DNA of 64,000 nucleotides from Heloderma charlesbogerti. Taxonomy: Eukaryota; Chordata; Lepidosauria; Squamata; Helodermatidae. Below the pieces are notes generated by a model. The model was not told where the DNA came from. It was given only the letters and a program-made list of their open reading frames with translations, and ran no database searches. Every line of letters starts with the position of its first letter. Within the stretch, counting starts at the first letter, position 1. Positions 1 to 10,899 of the stretch are shown one piece after another. The translations under genes were made by a program, and so were the position numbers. The stretch lies in contig JANEZZ010000404.1 in NCBI GenBank assembly GCA_026122225.1, forward strand, positions 248,001 through 312,000, in the 5' to 3' direction.

Positions 1-414
1 CACGCCAATCCAGCTCTGCAGTCTGTGCAACAACGCCGGTTTCACCCATCTGATGCTACAACCTTGAGCGACAGATGGATGACACATGGGGAAGGTGACG
101 CTCTATACAGACCTGGTTTAACTTTTATCATCTGTAGAAATCCTCAGACCTGAGCTGGCCACTGACCACAGAACACCAGCACCATGCACAGCCCAAGGGA
201 AACGTGGAACCCCTTGTCCCGAGACCCTGAAACTCATGTGCCAGTGACCTCTTTCAAAAGGATGTCCTGGCTGAACAGGTTACACAGACTGCAGGATGGC
301 AGGATACCGATTCAAGGGCAGCACCAGCCTAAGATGCTGGATGGGATCCAGCAAGCCATCATCTTGTGGTGTACAAGGAAAGGTGACAGTGCTGGGGGCA
401 TTTGAGTTGAGAAA
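1..414. other. Unassigned intergenic or intronic DNA
   Basis: I recognise no repeat family, gene or RNA here. A 73-codon open frame starts at 184 on the plus strand, but it has no recognisable domain and is within chance expectation. Confidence 0.5.
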
Positions 415-670
415 GAGGACAACTAAAGATTTTATAAACTAAGTTTATAAACTCATGAATAGGATGGAGATTGTGGAGGGAGAGCATTTTTTTGCCCTCT
501 CTCATAAGACTGGAATTTGGGGTGACCCAACAGATTGATGGGCAATAGAGCCAGCATGGGCAAAACAAAGTACATCTTCACATAACCTGTAATTAACCTG
601 TGGAATTCACTGCCACAAGATGTGGCCCTAATTAATATTATTTTTATTTATCCTGATGCCAAGGTTGGGC
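415..670 (+). repeat. L3-like (CR1 superfamily) LINE fragment, sense
   Basis: The order of motifs is the one typical of the 3' part of L3-type LINEs: a TTTATAAA/CTCATGAATAGG stretch, then CCCTCTCTCATAA, then GGAATTCACTGCCACAAGATG at about 602-622. The same family occurs in reverse at 1170-1605 and forward at 9285-9420 and 58865-59195. Heavy divergence indicates an old copy. Assignment to L3 rather than another CR1-like lineage rests on remembered consensus structure. Confidence 0.5.
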
Positions 671-1169
671 CAGCTTGACATCCATTTAAAGAAGTGTCTC
701 AAACCCCACTTTAGAGTAAACCTCGGACATACATATATTTCTTGATTATCACCATGAAAACAAGAACCTCGTTCTTCCTGTCTTTAGTTAGCTCTTTCCC
801 ATCAAGTCTGAGTGTCCTGTAAATGCTCTAGAGGAGTTTTCTTGTTCCTGCCAAACTCTTCATGGGGCATCAAGAAGCCACCCTGTCATTCCTGCTTCCA
901 CTCATTTCTTCCTTCAAATGCTCCTTCCTTAGCATGTCAGTGGAAACCAGATTAGCGTACCTTTTTCTAACTGACATGCCTGTGCCTTAAGTTATCTGGT
1001 CCACGTGGGTGTGGGTAAGTGTGGACATGATAGATACCTTCTGCCTAACCCTGAATGTTTTCCCTATAATAGGCAAGGCTGTAGTCCTCTGGGAAATTTG
1101 GTTCTCCCCTTTCCTGATCTCCAGCTGAAGCTGGTCTAGGCTAAGGACTGACCAGGGGACATTTGCTGC
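671..1169. other. Unassigned non-coding DNA
   Basis: AT-rich DNA with no recognisable repeat, gene or RNA. Confidence 0.45.
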
Positions 1170-1605
1170 TCAGTACCATCTTGAACACAAGAAGAGCCCT
1201 GCTGGATCAGACCAAGGGTCCATCTCGTCTAGCATTCTGTTCACACAGTGGCCAACCACCTGTTGACTGGGAACCCACAAGCAGGACACGAGTGCAAGAT
1301 CACCCTCCTGCCCATGTTCCCCAGCAACTGGTGCACATAGGCATATTGCCTCTGATACTGGAGGTAGCACATAGCCATCAGGACTAGTAGCCACTGATAG
1401 CCTTCTCCAGGAATTTGTCTAACCCCCTTTTCAAGCCATCCAAATTGGTGGTCTTCACTACATGCTGTGGTAGTGAATTCCATAGTTTGACTCTGCGCTG
1501 TATGAAGAAGGACTCCCTTTGATCTGTCCTGAATCTCCCACCAGTCAGGTTCATGGGATGACCCCACTGGGTTCTAATATTATGAGAGAGGGAGAAAAAG
1601 GTTGG
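1170..1605 (-). repeat. L3-like LINE 3' end, antisense
   Basis: The complement reads in the usual 3'-end order. The left edge carries the complement of the terminal GGATCAG..CAGCAGGGCTCTTCTTATGTTC motif, and the right edge carries CATAATATTAGAACCC. Minus-strand frames across it are broken translations of this LINE end and not host genes. It is about 430 bp and moderately diverged. Confidence 0.6.
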
Positions 1606-1926
1606 GTCTATTGAAGTGGCCTGAACACGGACTTAAGAAACTAGGTATCAAAGGTTGCAAACTTACCAGGGAGTAAGTACTATTGAGCACAGTGGGGCTT
1701 ACTTCTGAGGAAACATGCATAGGATTGTGCTGTTACGCACGTGCATAAAAAAGATAGTTATTTTTCAACCAGATTTTGAAAATCCTTCTTCCCTTTTACA
1801 TTTGAATGCCATGTGGTTCAGATTTCCCAATAACAATATAAATGTATTTCCTATTTTATTGCATTACCATGCCTACAGTTAAAAACCCATTAAGGCTACT
1901 TGTTCTCATGTACAACTCCAAACTAA

Positions 1927-1975
<49 letters not shown>

Positions 1976-3465
1976 AATCACTAGCAGAGCTCTGAGGTGC
2001 AAAGGATGGTTAGAAAGGATTAATTTTTAAAATACAGTTTAGTAAGCACCCATTTGGGAGGTTGATTATTACTCCACCTTCGGGATGTAGTTGCTTTTTA
2101 ACTAAGAGCTGACTGAGGGCCTGAAGCAAAGCTTCTCCCCGGCCCCTCCCAAAAGCAGCCCTTCATCACTACATCAAAAGCCACGTTTAAGACCAAGAGG
2201 AGTTGTGAAAAAGTGCTTATGATGTCATGCAGAGAGAGGCGGGAACTTCACTGTTACCCAGAAACAAGGGGCAAGGGGCTCATCAAGCAATGAGCATGGA
2301 GTGCACCATCCTGCCACAGGCAGAACCTTCATGTTGCTCCATGCACACGCTTGCCAATGGAGCCCGGTTTGCACAATCCTCTGCAGGACTGAGCACTGAG
2401 GAAGCAAGTGCAGAGACATCACGTGGCTTCCATGCATGCTGAAACGTTCCAGAGAAAATTGAACCTTATGTTTTAGGCTTCCCTAACATGTATGCAGTTT
2501 GAGGATAAGCCTAAATCAACAGCTGCTGATATTGCCATAAAGAACGCATGGATGTTTGCTCCATGTGGTGTTTCTGTGCTAAAGAAGCCCAGGAGCCTTG
2601 GGAAATGATCACACAACCCATGCCTTCTTTTTAAAAACCTGCCTGTTCCTGTGGATCCACATCTCCATCTACTTACTTATGTTCCAAATATATGAAGTTG
2701 CACTGGATTCACTGGTTATTCCCAGACTACTTTAAGCTACACACTGGAATGTTCACACTTGCCTCCTCAAAACAAGAATGGCTGAGAAAACTGCGCAAAA
2801 CACTATTAGTAAAAAGAACGGCTTACTGCCAATCTCAATACAAGTTTACTATACTAACCGAATCACAGAGCTCTGTGGTGTTATATATGCTACTCCGTGT
2901 CTCAAAATTGCTTTGCGTGGCTTAATCCTGCGTAAGCAAGGATTCTTTTTCTGTTAATTTCTTTCTTTCTTTTTTAAATCACATTTCATAGATGTTTTTT
3001 GTGTAACTCTGTAATCTTTCTCTTTTTGATACAGGGCTTATTTCTGAGTATGCATCTATAGGACTGCACTGTTGCTTGCTTCAACTTAAAGGAGAGAGAG
3101 AGAGAGCACGCAAAGATAGCAAGGAAGCCAGAGGCCAGATTTCATACTTATGCCTTCATGTCCACCCAAGGACAAAGGAACACACATGGTGGTCATGACT
3201 CGATCCAGATCAGTCAACCCCTTTCCATGAATTTTGGTTTTGTATTCATTCAAAATGGGGAAAATGTGCAGGGTTACAAAGACATAAATGTCCGGGGGGG
3301 GGGGCTCTCCTGATCTGCAGCCATTTAAATATTAAGAGGCCAGCATGACATTAGTTCCCTAACGCTGATGATTTTTTTCTTCCATTGGTTTTGTAAGCTA
3401 CACAATTCCCTTTTTAACATTTCACTCTGGCGGGAAAATTAGAAGGCTAATATTATTACTCCCCG
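1606..3465. other. Mostly unassigned non-coding DNA with simple repeats
   Basis: Apart from the CTAT microsatellite and a short GA run near 3090-3106, I see no recognisable element. A guanine run lies at about 3294-3303. Small open frames at 2225-2442 and 2692-2925 have no recognisable domain. Confidence 0.45.
1925..1975. repeat. (CTAT)n microsatellite
   Basis: About 12 uninterrupted CTAT units. The long array makes it a likely polymorphic marker. The short open frame running through it is an artefact of the 4-bp period. Confidence 0.97.
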
Positions 3466-3630
3466 TGGAGGCTGGTGGCTCCAATGTCAGTGGGGGTGGT
3501 CAATCCGCTCTGCATTTCAGTCAGAACTCTAAAGGAGCTATCCAAGGTGCAAAGCTTTAGAGTTCTGACTGGTTCTGACTGAAACCCGAAGTGGATTCAC
3601 CACCCACTAACATCGGAGCCACCAGCAGCC
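3466..3630. mobile_element. Palindromic MITE-like hairpin element
   Basis: The left arm (3466-3536, starting GGAGGCTGGTGGCTCC) is the imperfect inverse complement of the right arm (3557-3630, ending GGAGCCACCAGCAGCC). The arms are about 70 bp each around a loop of about 20 bp. Such a fold-back is typical of non-autonomous DNA transposons. There is no coding capacity and I could not assign a superfamily. Confidence 0.75.
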
Positions 3631-3714
3631 GCTGATGGCTCCTGTGTACATAAAGTGAGAGGAGCAATTTATAATGCCGCCCCCACCTCTGCCACTGTCC
3701 CTATGGGCCTCCCT

Positions 3715-4050
3715 ACTGTTATATGAATCATTCAAGCTACTCTTACAGCCTTTTCAGTGGTAGCGCCCCGGTTCTGGAATATTCTCCCCAGAGAGATCTG
3801 CCCAACACCTTCATTGTGACGTTTTCAGTACCATTTTTAATTCCAGGCTTTTCAATCTTAAACTCCTTTCGTGGTTTTATAATTGTTTGCACTATTTACC
3901 TCTGGTTGTTGGCTTTATGCTGTTGCCAGTTTTAGACCTCATGTTTGCATTTTATTACTTTTTATGGTTTTAAATTTTACTGTAAGCTGCCCAAAGAACC
4001 TGGGTAACTGGGTGGTAGATAAATATTTCAAGTAAATAAATACTCCAGTG
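3715..4050 (+). repeat. L2-like LINE 3' end (old)
   Basis: The sequence encodes a decayed version of the L2 C-terminus and 3' UTR: a stretch around GTGGTAGCGCCCCGGTTCTGG corresponds to the region just before the L2 stop. It is followed by an AT-rich tail and a weakly preserved CCCAAAGAACCTGGGTAACTGG terminal motif. It is much more diverged than the copy at 29.0-30.7 kb. Confidence 0.55.
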
Positions 4051-5429
4051 CCTGAAATGGAATATTAATCCATTCCCAAAAACGGGGATGCTGCAGAAAG
4101 GCTGGTCAGGATGGTTCAATGCCCACATTTGGTGGAATTCCAGCCAATGCAGTGCCCTTTCTGCACTCCCACAAGTGAAGGGGCCAAAAGAGGAACACCC
4201 CCCCCGCCTCCTTCGTGCTTCTGCTGCCTCCACCCTTCGGCCCAAGGCGATGCTCGTCTTCTTCCTTCCCCCACCCTCCTCACTGATTCTGCGGGGATGT
4301 CTGGGAGGATGCTTCATCCAGATTGACAAAGCCTCCCCTCCCCGCTCCAGTTGGTTAGAATTAACCCTGATGAACTTATTTAAATGAACTAGACGTGCAT
4401 GTTTGAATTTAGCCAAATAGGCTTAGCTGATGATTAAACCAGAACATAACAGGAAGCCGCTGGGGAGGGGAGAGCAAAGCCCCAGCAACCCTCGCCCTGG
4501 CTGAGAGCTTAGTATGGGGCAAGGGAGAAAACAACCCCATGTCTGGGCATGGGGGAGGGCGGGCAGATGTTGGATAGTTGTCTTTACACGTCATGGCATG
4601 AGTGCCGGCTCCCGTGGCCCAGAGTTCATAATTCTGCAGCCATTTGCACCCAGTGAATTGCTTCCCCATTTCCTGTACCAAGCCAGCTATAAGACGAGCT
4701 CATGGCACAGAGCACATGGCACAGCTGCCGTTTGCATTGCATACCCATGGGCAGAGGCAGCCCACACCTGGCCTCCAGCGCTGATCTGAAGCGTGAAAAA
4801 CAATATCCTGCCAAGCAATCTGCTGTGTCCTGCACACATACAAGCCTGCTGTTTTTGAGTGAGCAAAGCCCAACAAAGAAACAGACTTGAGGCTAAAACA
4901 TTTCCAGCCAGCAAGCAGAGCTGTCCTGTTCACACACGGCTGATGGCACTAGCAGCTGCAGCGCATGTTGTGGCTGAAAGGTTGCCTTTTAACTCCATGT
5001 ATAGCTGTAGTGGGATGCAGCCTTTGCACTAAAAAAGCCAGAAACCACCCAAGGTGGAAGTCAGTATCACATGCGGAATGCTGAGGATGTGGTAGCCAAA
5101 TGCTGCCTCCTGGCCCATGGTGCGCTCAGAACAATCTAAACATCAGCCAACCTGGGAATAGGTCTGCTCTCTCCTCAGTGGCTGCCACAGTAGCCGTAAT
5201 TCTCTGTTGTGCCATCAAACGGGGGGGGGGGATGCCCGCAAGTCCATCAATCGGTGACTGCAGCACTGACATGTTGTGTCCACCAGAACACTTTTGCAGA
5301 ATCTGACCACCTCATTCAGCACTCTATTTCTGAAATCCAGAAGCCTTCTTCCGTGAAAAGTGTGCTAGCTAGGCTGGGGCATCTCTCTCTGACATCCAGG
5401 AAACAGGCCTAGGAAACAGGCAGGATAGG
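4051..5429. other. Unassigned non-coding DNA
   Basis: Open frames here (for example 148 codons at 3970-4416 minus, 99 codons at 4088-4387 plus) overlap one another on both strands, have no recognisable domain and lie in CCT/GGA-biased sequence, so I do not call genes. A guanine run lies at 5220-5230. Confidence 0.45.
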
Positions 5430-5534
5430 AGAGCTGGTGCTATGGCACAGCGGCTACAGCTGCAATCCGTAAGAGTGTGGACCAGGAAGTCCCCAGTTCA
5501 AATCTTGCCTCTGCAGATTTGAGCTGAGTAGGTG
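5430..5534 (+). repeat. Sauria-type SINE, truncated
   Basis: A tRNA-like head with GTTCAAATC (box B-like) and a following GTAGGTGATCTTAGGG resembles the Sauria-type SINEs at 12473-12690 and 43780-44010. It is cut off where the MITE-like unit at 5535 begins. Confidence 0.5.
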
Positions 5535-5910
5535 ATCTTAGGGCTTCTCCAAATGGGGCTTTTATCCTGCTATTGAGATTGGCCACGCACAGAAGTCTGT
5601 GGGTCCTTTACACCTCCAGGGCGTCTCCCATGCTAAATGAACTTTATCCCATTTTTAAAAAGATAATGAGCTATCAAATTACAGCGCGTTGAGTTCCCTT
5701 GGGAAAAGGGGAAATCCCACAATAAGAGGAGCTAGACCACAGCACCATCTAGTGGCTGCATAATGAAACATATAGAACATGTAGATAAGGGGGGAAGGGA
5801 AGCACGTGTAAAGGGAGCCTGTCGTAATCCTGCATTTAAAATGGAAGCAGAAAGCTCCAGTAAAGTTGTGGGGTTTTAGGCTGGTGTAGAAATGCTCTCA
5901 GAGAAGCTGC
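5535..5910 (+). mobile_element. MITE-like element, family A (TTTTATCCTGC termini)
   Basis: It starts near GGGGCTTTTATCCTGCTATTGAG, contains AGATAATGAGCTATCAAAT, and ends with an ATCCTGCATTTAAAATGG block plus TTTTAGGCTGGTGTAG. The same ordered blocks occur at 33706-33955, 55235-56440 and 59990-60355. It is non-coding. Superfamily is unknown. Confidence 0.6.
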
Positions 5911-6837
5911 TGTTCCTTCCCTCTCATCCTCCCATCTTCAACAGCAGGATCTAAAATGCCAAGCAGCACTAAAGGCTGGGGTGGAGACAGACTAACATCA
6001 AGGGGCTGAGACTTTCCACCTGTCCCCCACCCCAGCCCACCCACCCACCTGGGAGCCCACTAGAGCCTCCTGCTGCTCCATTGTCTTGAAGGGAGTACTG
6101 GAAAGGGGGGGTGCTGGAAAGAGGGAGAAATACCCACTCTGTGAGTGAGTGTATCTGGGGCTTGAAGGAGGAAGACAACTTCCCCAGGTGCGAGACGGGG
6201 AGAGGACTTAAGAGAGGAGACCAGGTGAGAGTGGGGAGGAAGCCTACCCCATGTCAGAGCTGTGGCTGGCAAGCAACGTGTGCAGGCCCATGGTGGAGAA
6301 TCCCATGTTGCGTTTGTGGAATGGAGATCTATGTGGCCTTCCAGGAGGTCCATTTTTATTTCTGTGCTGGCTTTATTCACTTTCCTGTTTAGTACTAAGC
6401 TTTGAATTAGGTCTGTTTTACTCAATGTTGTATAGACTAATATATAATGTTATTATGTATTTACCTACTGACACTATGGTCACTGGTAACTGTTCCTCTC
6501 AGTATTTTTTTTAAATTGTAGTATTTATTGATGTACATTTGATATGTTGCGAGCTGCTCTCATGCAAAAGCAGCATACAAATAAATGGAGGAGGAGGAGT
6601 TTTTATTGCTCAGCTGAATGGATCTTTTTTCTCACCAGTAAAGAGGCACTGCTGGCTCCCAGATAAAAATCCAACCAGAAAAGTGAACAGCAAAGGATCA
6701 GGTATCTGCCTGCCCCTCTCCCCACAGGTAACTGTCTAGGGATAACGGCTGTTTCTTTTCATGTGCAGGGCAGGGTCTCTTTCTTGTCAGGGATAACTGC
6801 CCTCTAACTTTGCTGTGTTAGATTCATGACAAACTTA
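5911..6837. other. Unassigned non-coding DNA, with a possible LINE tail at 6420-6600
   Basis: 6420-6600 is AT-rich and ends with GCATACAAATAAATGG, as LINE or SINE tails in this window do, but the family is unclear. Overlapping open frames on both strands at 6060-6514 have no recognisable domain. Confidence 0.4.
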
Positions 6838-7046
6838 GGGTGCTTCCAGACAGAGGGTTCCTACCACTACAAATCAAAAGGCATTAAGCACCTATCCCAT
6901 TTTTTACTTTCTAGTAAGAAAAAAGCCAGAAAAAGCAGTGAAAAAACATGGGAGAGTTAAAAATGGAAGATGACATCTGGAGCCCTGCAAAATTCTGTCT
7001 TTGAGGCAGGGTGAATGCACAATAAAGGCCTCTTCTGGAAGCACCC
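6838..7046 (+). mobile_element. Harbinger-type MITE (family B) with intact ends
   Basis: The 209-bp element has perfect 13-bp terminal inverted repeats, GGGTGCTTCCAGA at 6838-6850 and its complement at 7034-7046. It is flanked on both sides by the trinucleotide TTA. A TTA (TWA) duplication is the signature of PIF/Harbinger transposition. The interior is non-coding. Diverged copies lie at 22059-22290 (+), 26778-26993 (-), 27050-27245 (+) and 42725-42955 (-). Confidence 0.8.
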
Positions 7047-7219
7047 TTAGTCTGCAACCCAGTTCCTATAGCAACACACCACATACCCACAAGATGTCTC
7101 TACAAGTCTCTGGCTTGATATTGCTGTCAGCACAAGACGGGGGCTCTTGCAGCAGATGCACAAAGAGGTCTAGTGTGTGGCCTTCTGCATCCTCAGCCAG
7201 ATCCACTCCTAAGGACCAG

Positions 7220-7395
7220 GGGGAGGGCTTAGCTCAAAGGGAGAGCGCCTGCTTTGCACGCAGAAAGCCCCAGATTTAATCCTTGGTCACAGCTGGAGAC
7301 CCTGGTGAGCCACCGCCAGTCAGAATGCACAGGGCTGGGCTAGATGGACCAATGAACTCTGACCCAGTCGAAGGCAGCTTCCTAGGTTCATCCAA
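7220..7395 (+). repeat. tRNA-Ala-derived SINE
   Basis: The head has box A-like TTAGCTCAAAGGGAGAGCG and a degenerate box B. The body has GGGCTAGATGGACCAATG and the tail AAGGCAGCTTCCTAGGTTC. Anticodon-loop position reads TGC in the tRNA fold, consistent with an alanine tRNA ancestor. Better copies of the same family are at 62278-62482 (+) and 9810-10015 (-). Confidence 0.85.
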
Positions 7396-7693
7396 CCCAC
7401 TGAGCTGGCTTCACAGGCACCTCCACCTGCATTGCAAGCAGGTGGGCTGAACAGGTGCACAGGACAGCCCATGCTGAGCCACCCAGCCCCTCCCAACATA
7501 GATCTGCACTCTATAATGGTCAATGGATTAGACAGTGTTGCAAAATGTACCTTGTCTGAATTACTGGGATACACAAACAACTCCATAATTTAAGTCAAGA
7601 CCTCCCCCTGCCCCAGTTTAACACTCAAGCTTCTTATGCAGGGGCGTTGCTAGGTTCTTAAAAGATCCGGGGCACAGGCCCATAACACAAATT

Positions 7694-7696
<3 letters not shown>

Positions 7697-7727
<31 letters not shown>
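7697..7727. repeat. (AT)n microsatellite
   Basis: About 15 AT units, followed by the L2 3' end. Confidence 0.95.
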
Positions 7728-7728
<1 letters not shown>

Positions 7729-7754
7729 AAGTCTAAGCACACCTCTAATATATA

Positions 7755-8110
7755 TTAGAGCCTTGGATGGCCTTCTCTCTGTCCCATCAGCCAGGACAGC
7801 TAGACTGGTGAGGATGAAGGAGAGGGCCTTCTCTGTGGTGGCCCCCACATTGTGGAACTCCCTCCTTAGGGAACTTAGCCATTTGTTGTTATTGTTATTC
7901 ATTCAGTCACTCCGCTATGCCCCCTCTTTAATGAGCTTCCGCCACACATTAAAAACGTGGTTGTTCAGGCAGGCATTTGGGGTGGGTTAGGGTATTTTTA
8001 GAAGAATGTTTTTAATGTAGAATTTTATTGTTTTAAACTGTTTCTATTATTATACATTGCCCAGAGTGGCTGGGTGACCAGCCAGATGGGCGATTAATGA
8101 ATGAATGAAT
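7755..8110 (+). repeat. L2 LINE 3' end
   Basis: It matches, block by block, the 3' end of the L2 at 29037-30688: GATGGCCTTCTCTCTGTCCC, TTAAAAACGTGGTTGTTCAGG, and the terminal CCAGAGTGGCTGGGTGACCAG. Only about 350 bp of 3' sequence is present, the usual 5' truncation. An insert or expansion near 7875-7910 separates it from the consensus. Confidence 0.9.
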
Positions 8111-8132
8111 GAATAAATAAATAAATAAATAC
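8093..8132. repeat. L2 tail microsatellite (GAAT)n/(AAAT)n
   Basis: Tetranucleotide tail directly following the L2 3' terminus, as at 23870-23906 and 30640-30688. Confidence 0.9.
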
Positions 8133-8499
8133 GTACGTGTGCGTGTGTGGTGTGTGCATGTGGTATGCTTGCATGTGTGTATAGATTACATACAAGTACA
8201 AAAAAGGGCCACAGTTGTAGAAACTGTGATAATTATAATTTGTATAATAATAATAATAATTTGTATATACCTGTGATACAGATGCTTCTGTTATCTACCA
8301 GTGTATGTACAATTGTATTCATATGTATAATTATAATGTTCTAACAACAACCCTATTCTAAATAGATTACCAACACTCACTACGTTATTGTGTGTGTTTC
8401 CATACTATTACAATATCATATTAGTATAACCTGACCCACTTACAGTTGTGTGTTTGTTTGCTAATTTCCTATAGATTACATACATACATATATAAGAAG

Positions 8500-9255
8500 T
8501 GTGCACTGACCCCCCACCCCACTTCAACTCACACCCCGATTCAGCATTTTGGAAAACATCCCGCTTCTGCTCGGGCCAATTTATAGTCGGACCATTTCAG
8601 CTCAGCACCAAAGCTGAGTCAAGATTTGGAAAAATGAGTCTTTATGTTTCCTACTGACTACCATGGGAAATTGGAGAAAAACTGTAACTTTTTTCTCTTG
8701 GTCAGAACTGGGTGATAATTTCAGGCATAGTAGCCCCCTAGAAGGGGATTATACCTGCCCATTGTCAGAAAAAATAGGTGCAGGGTTTATATTTTGATTT
8801 TCTTTGAAAGGGAACTGCCAATAACATCTTTATTACTTGGAAAAACTGGATAAAATTTTCAGGATTCATTGCCCCATCAGAGGAGATCATGTCTGCCAAA
8901 TTTCAGAATGATGGCCACAGGGATTTTTGTGTAAGGGTGACATTTTGAGGTCTCCAAAAGAGGACATACTTATCTCCCTATGTTCCTTGTGGACCATTAT
9001 TCTGAAAATTACAGACAGCCTACAGTTGTCCCTAAGTAAGAAACCAGCAAAGTTTCAGAAGGATAGGTGCAGCAGTTCATGTGGAAGGGGAGTTCCCCAA
9101 CTTGGGGGAGGGAGGGATTTGCTTTCCCTTCCCTTCACCCCTTCCCCAATCGTTTGTGGGAAAGTTCGTATGAAAATGCACAGGTCATTAGAGGTGTCCC
9201 CCAGGCAAGAAACCTGCAAAGTTTCTGAAGGATATACATGCATGCAAATTTAGAA
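8500..9255. repeat. Unclassified repeat with degenerate internal units
   Basis: Several loosely repeated paragraphs occur, each with a 'scan line' such as CATTGCCCCATCAGAGGAG or CAGCAAAGTTTCAGAAGGATA, spaced by roughly 100-180 bp. GCAAAGTTTC followed by a GAAGGATA motif appears at about 9048 and again at about 9217. No coding frame is evident. It may be one degraded tandem array or a non-coding transposon interior. Confidence 0.45.
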
Positions 9256-9284
9256 ATACTAGAATTTATTTACATTTCAGCAAT

Positions 9285-9420
9285 GTTAGCAGCAGGGGAA
9301 CATGGTGGGAAGGTGCTATTGCACTCATGTCCTGCTTGGGGGTTGGCCACTGTGTGAACAGAATGCTGGACTAGATGGAGCTTGGTCTGATGCAGCATGG
9401 CTCTTCTTATGTTCTTAATA
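9285..9420 (+). repeat. L3-like LINE 3' end
   Basis: It contains GGCCACTGTGTGAACAGAATG, CTGGACTAGATGGA and the terminal GGCTCTTCTTATGTTCTT. It is the sense counterpart of the copy at 1170-1605. Confidence 0.7.
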
Positions 9421-9809
9421 GAGAGTGCCACTGAGCATATGAAGAATGCTTTTCTTTCACCACTGAGCACTTACATTCTCCCCCTACCAATTCTATTCCC
9501 CTCTATGCAAACCATGCATAGGACTGAGCTGAGAGGGTAGTCAATTCATTAGATGGAATTGGGTAGGAACTGTATTAAGCCTGCAGTACCATGTTCACAA
9601 CTCAGGACTTATTTCTGAGTAAACATGCAGAACATCAAGATGCAAACCTCCCTACAAAAGTAACTTGTGCTGGAATTCCATGCACACTTCTCTTGAGGCA
9701 AAGCCTCATTAAACATAATGGGACTTCTAAGTAGGCATACATAGAATTACATAAATGAGCAGTATTTATCTCCCCTCCACTTAAAAAACAAAGCCCAAAC
9801 TCCTATTTT

Positions 9810-10015
9810 AGTAACATAGGAAGCTGCCTTGTAATGAGTCAGACCCCAGGTCCATCTAGCCCAGTGTTGTTGACACTGACTGGCAGCAGCGGCTTTCCAG
9901 GGTTTCAGGCAGAATTCTTTCCAAGCCCCACCTGGAGATGCTGGGGATTGAACCTGGGACCTCCTGCATGCCAAGCGTGTGCTCTGCCACTGAGCTACAG
10001 CCCTTCCTATTGCTG
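9810..10015 (-). repeat. tRNA-Ala-derived SINE, near full length
   Basis: On the minus strand the head reads GGGCTGTAGCTCAGTGGCAG with box B AGGTTCAATCCC, then CTGCCTGAAACCCTGG, TGGGCTAGATGGACC and the AAGGCAGCTTCCTATGTTAC tail. Anticodon position is GGC within a GCTTGGCATGC stem-loop. The copy is well preserved and close to 62278-62482. Confidence 0.9.
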
Positions 10016-10840
10016 AATAATGGTAACTGACAAACAAATTTCAGAGATTTGTTTCTCTGAAACCATGTGAACCCACTTTTCTCAAAGACTTGAGTGAGGA
10101 GGAGAAAAACCAACCCTCTTGTCTGTTTGTATAAAGTCAAATACAGTTCAGAACCTCTCTTGCCCACCGAAGAGAATTCTCTTTAAGAATTCCCCAAGAT
10201 ATGCTCTGGGTGGAATAAAGAAGAGAAAGAAAGAACAGGACAGGGGGAGGAAGAAGAAAAGAAGAATGATGATTGGAAATGCGTTGGGGTGGGGGGGTTA
10301 GAGAAAAAAGAGCCAAGGGGCTCCTTTCAGAGAGGTAGTACTTCAGAGGAATTTGGGAGGCTGTGCAGGGTTTGTAAGGATTACATGTACTTAAATGAAC
10401 TTTATGAGGTGAGGTGGCTGAGGGCTTTTTCTAGCCTTTTAAAAACTGTAGAACCTATTTAGAAGCCTTAGCAGTTTCTCGATCATGACGCCACATAGTC
10501 CTAACCCTCCTTTTGGAATAATTTGAGTCCTACAGCTATTTCGGAGAAATTAAAGTGGAGGAGGAGAAAGAAGTTTGTGGAGGCTGATTGGATACTTTGC
10601 TGTACTGAAGCTACTAAACTTCTGCAGAAGCCAAAGTTTCCAATCTGGGATAGTAAAATCAAATGCGGTGTGAAATACCACTATTTCACATGGAGCTCTT
10701 TCTTCCCTTTCTTCTCCTTCTTCAGAATTTCATTGCAAGCAAGCTCCCAACAGTGGGCATGGAAGAGCAGAAAAGTAGGGGGAGAAAGGTTTTTTTGCAC
10801 CTCAAAAAAACCCTACACCAGTGATTAGGGATAGTGACCT
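10016..10840. other. Unassigned DNA with a purine-rich tract
   Basis: A purine-rich AAGAAG/GGAGG tract spans about 10213-10275. The rest shows no recognisable element. The open frame at 10523-10828 has no recognisable domain. Confidence 0.45.
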
Positions 10841-10899
10841 CCTAATAGTCACCTTAAACAACTTCTGATTAGGATCTCTAATCCCCTGTATGGCTTGAC

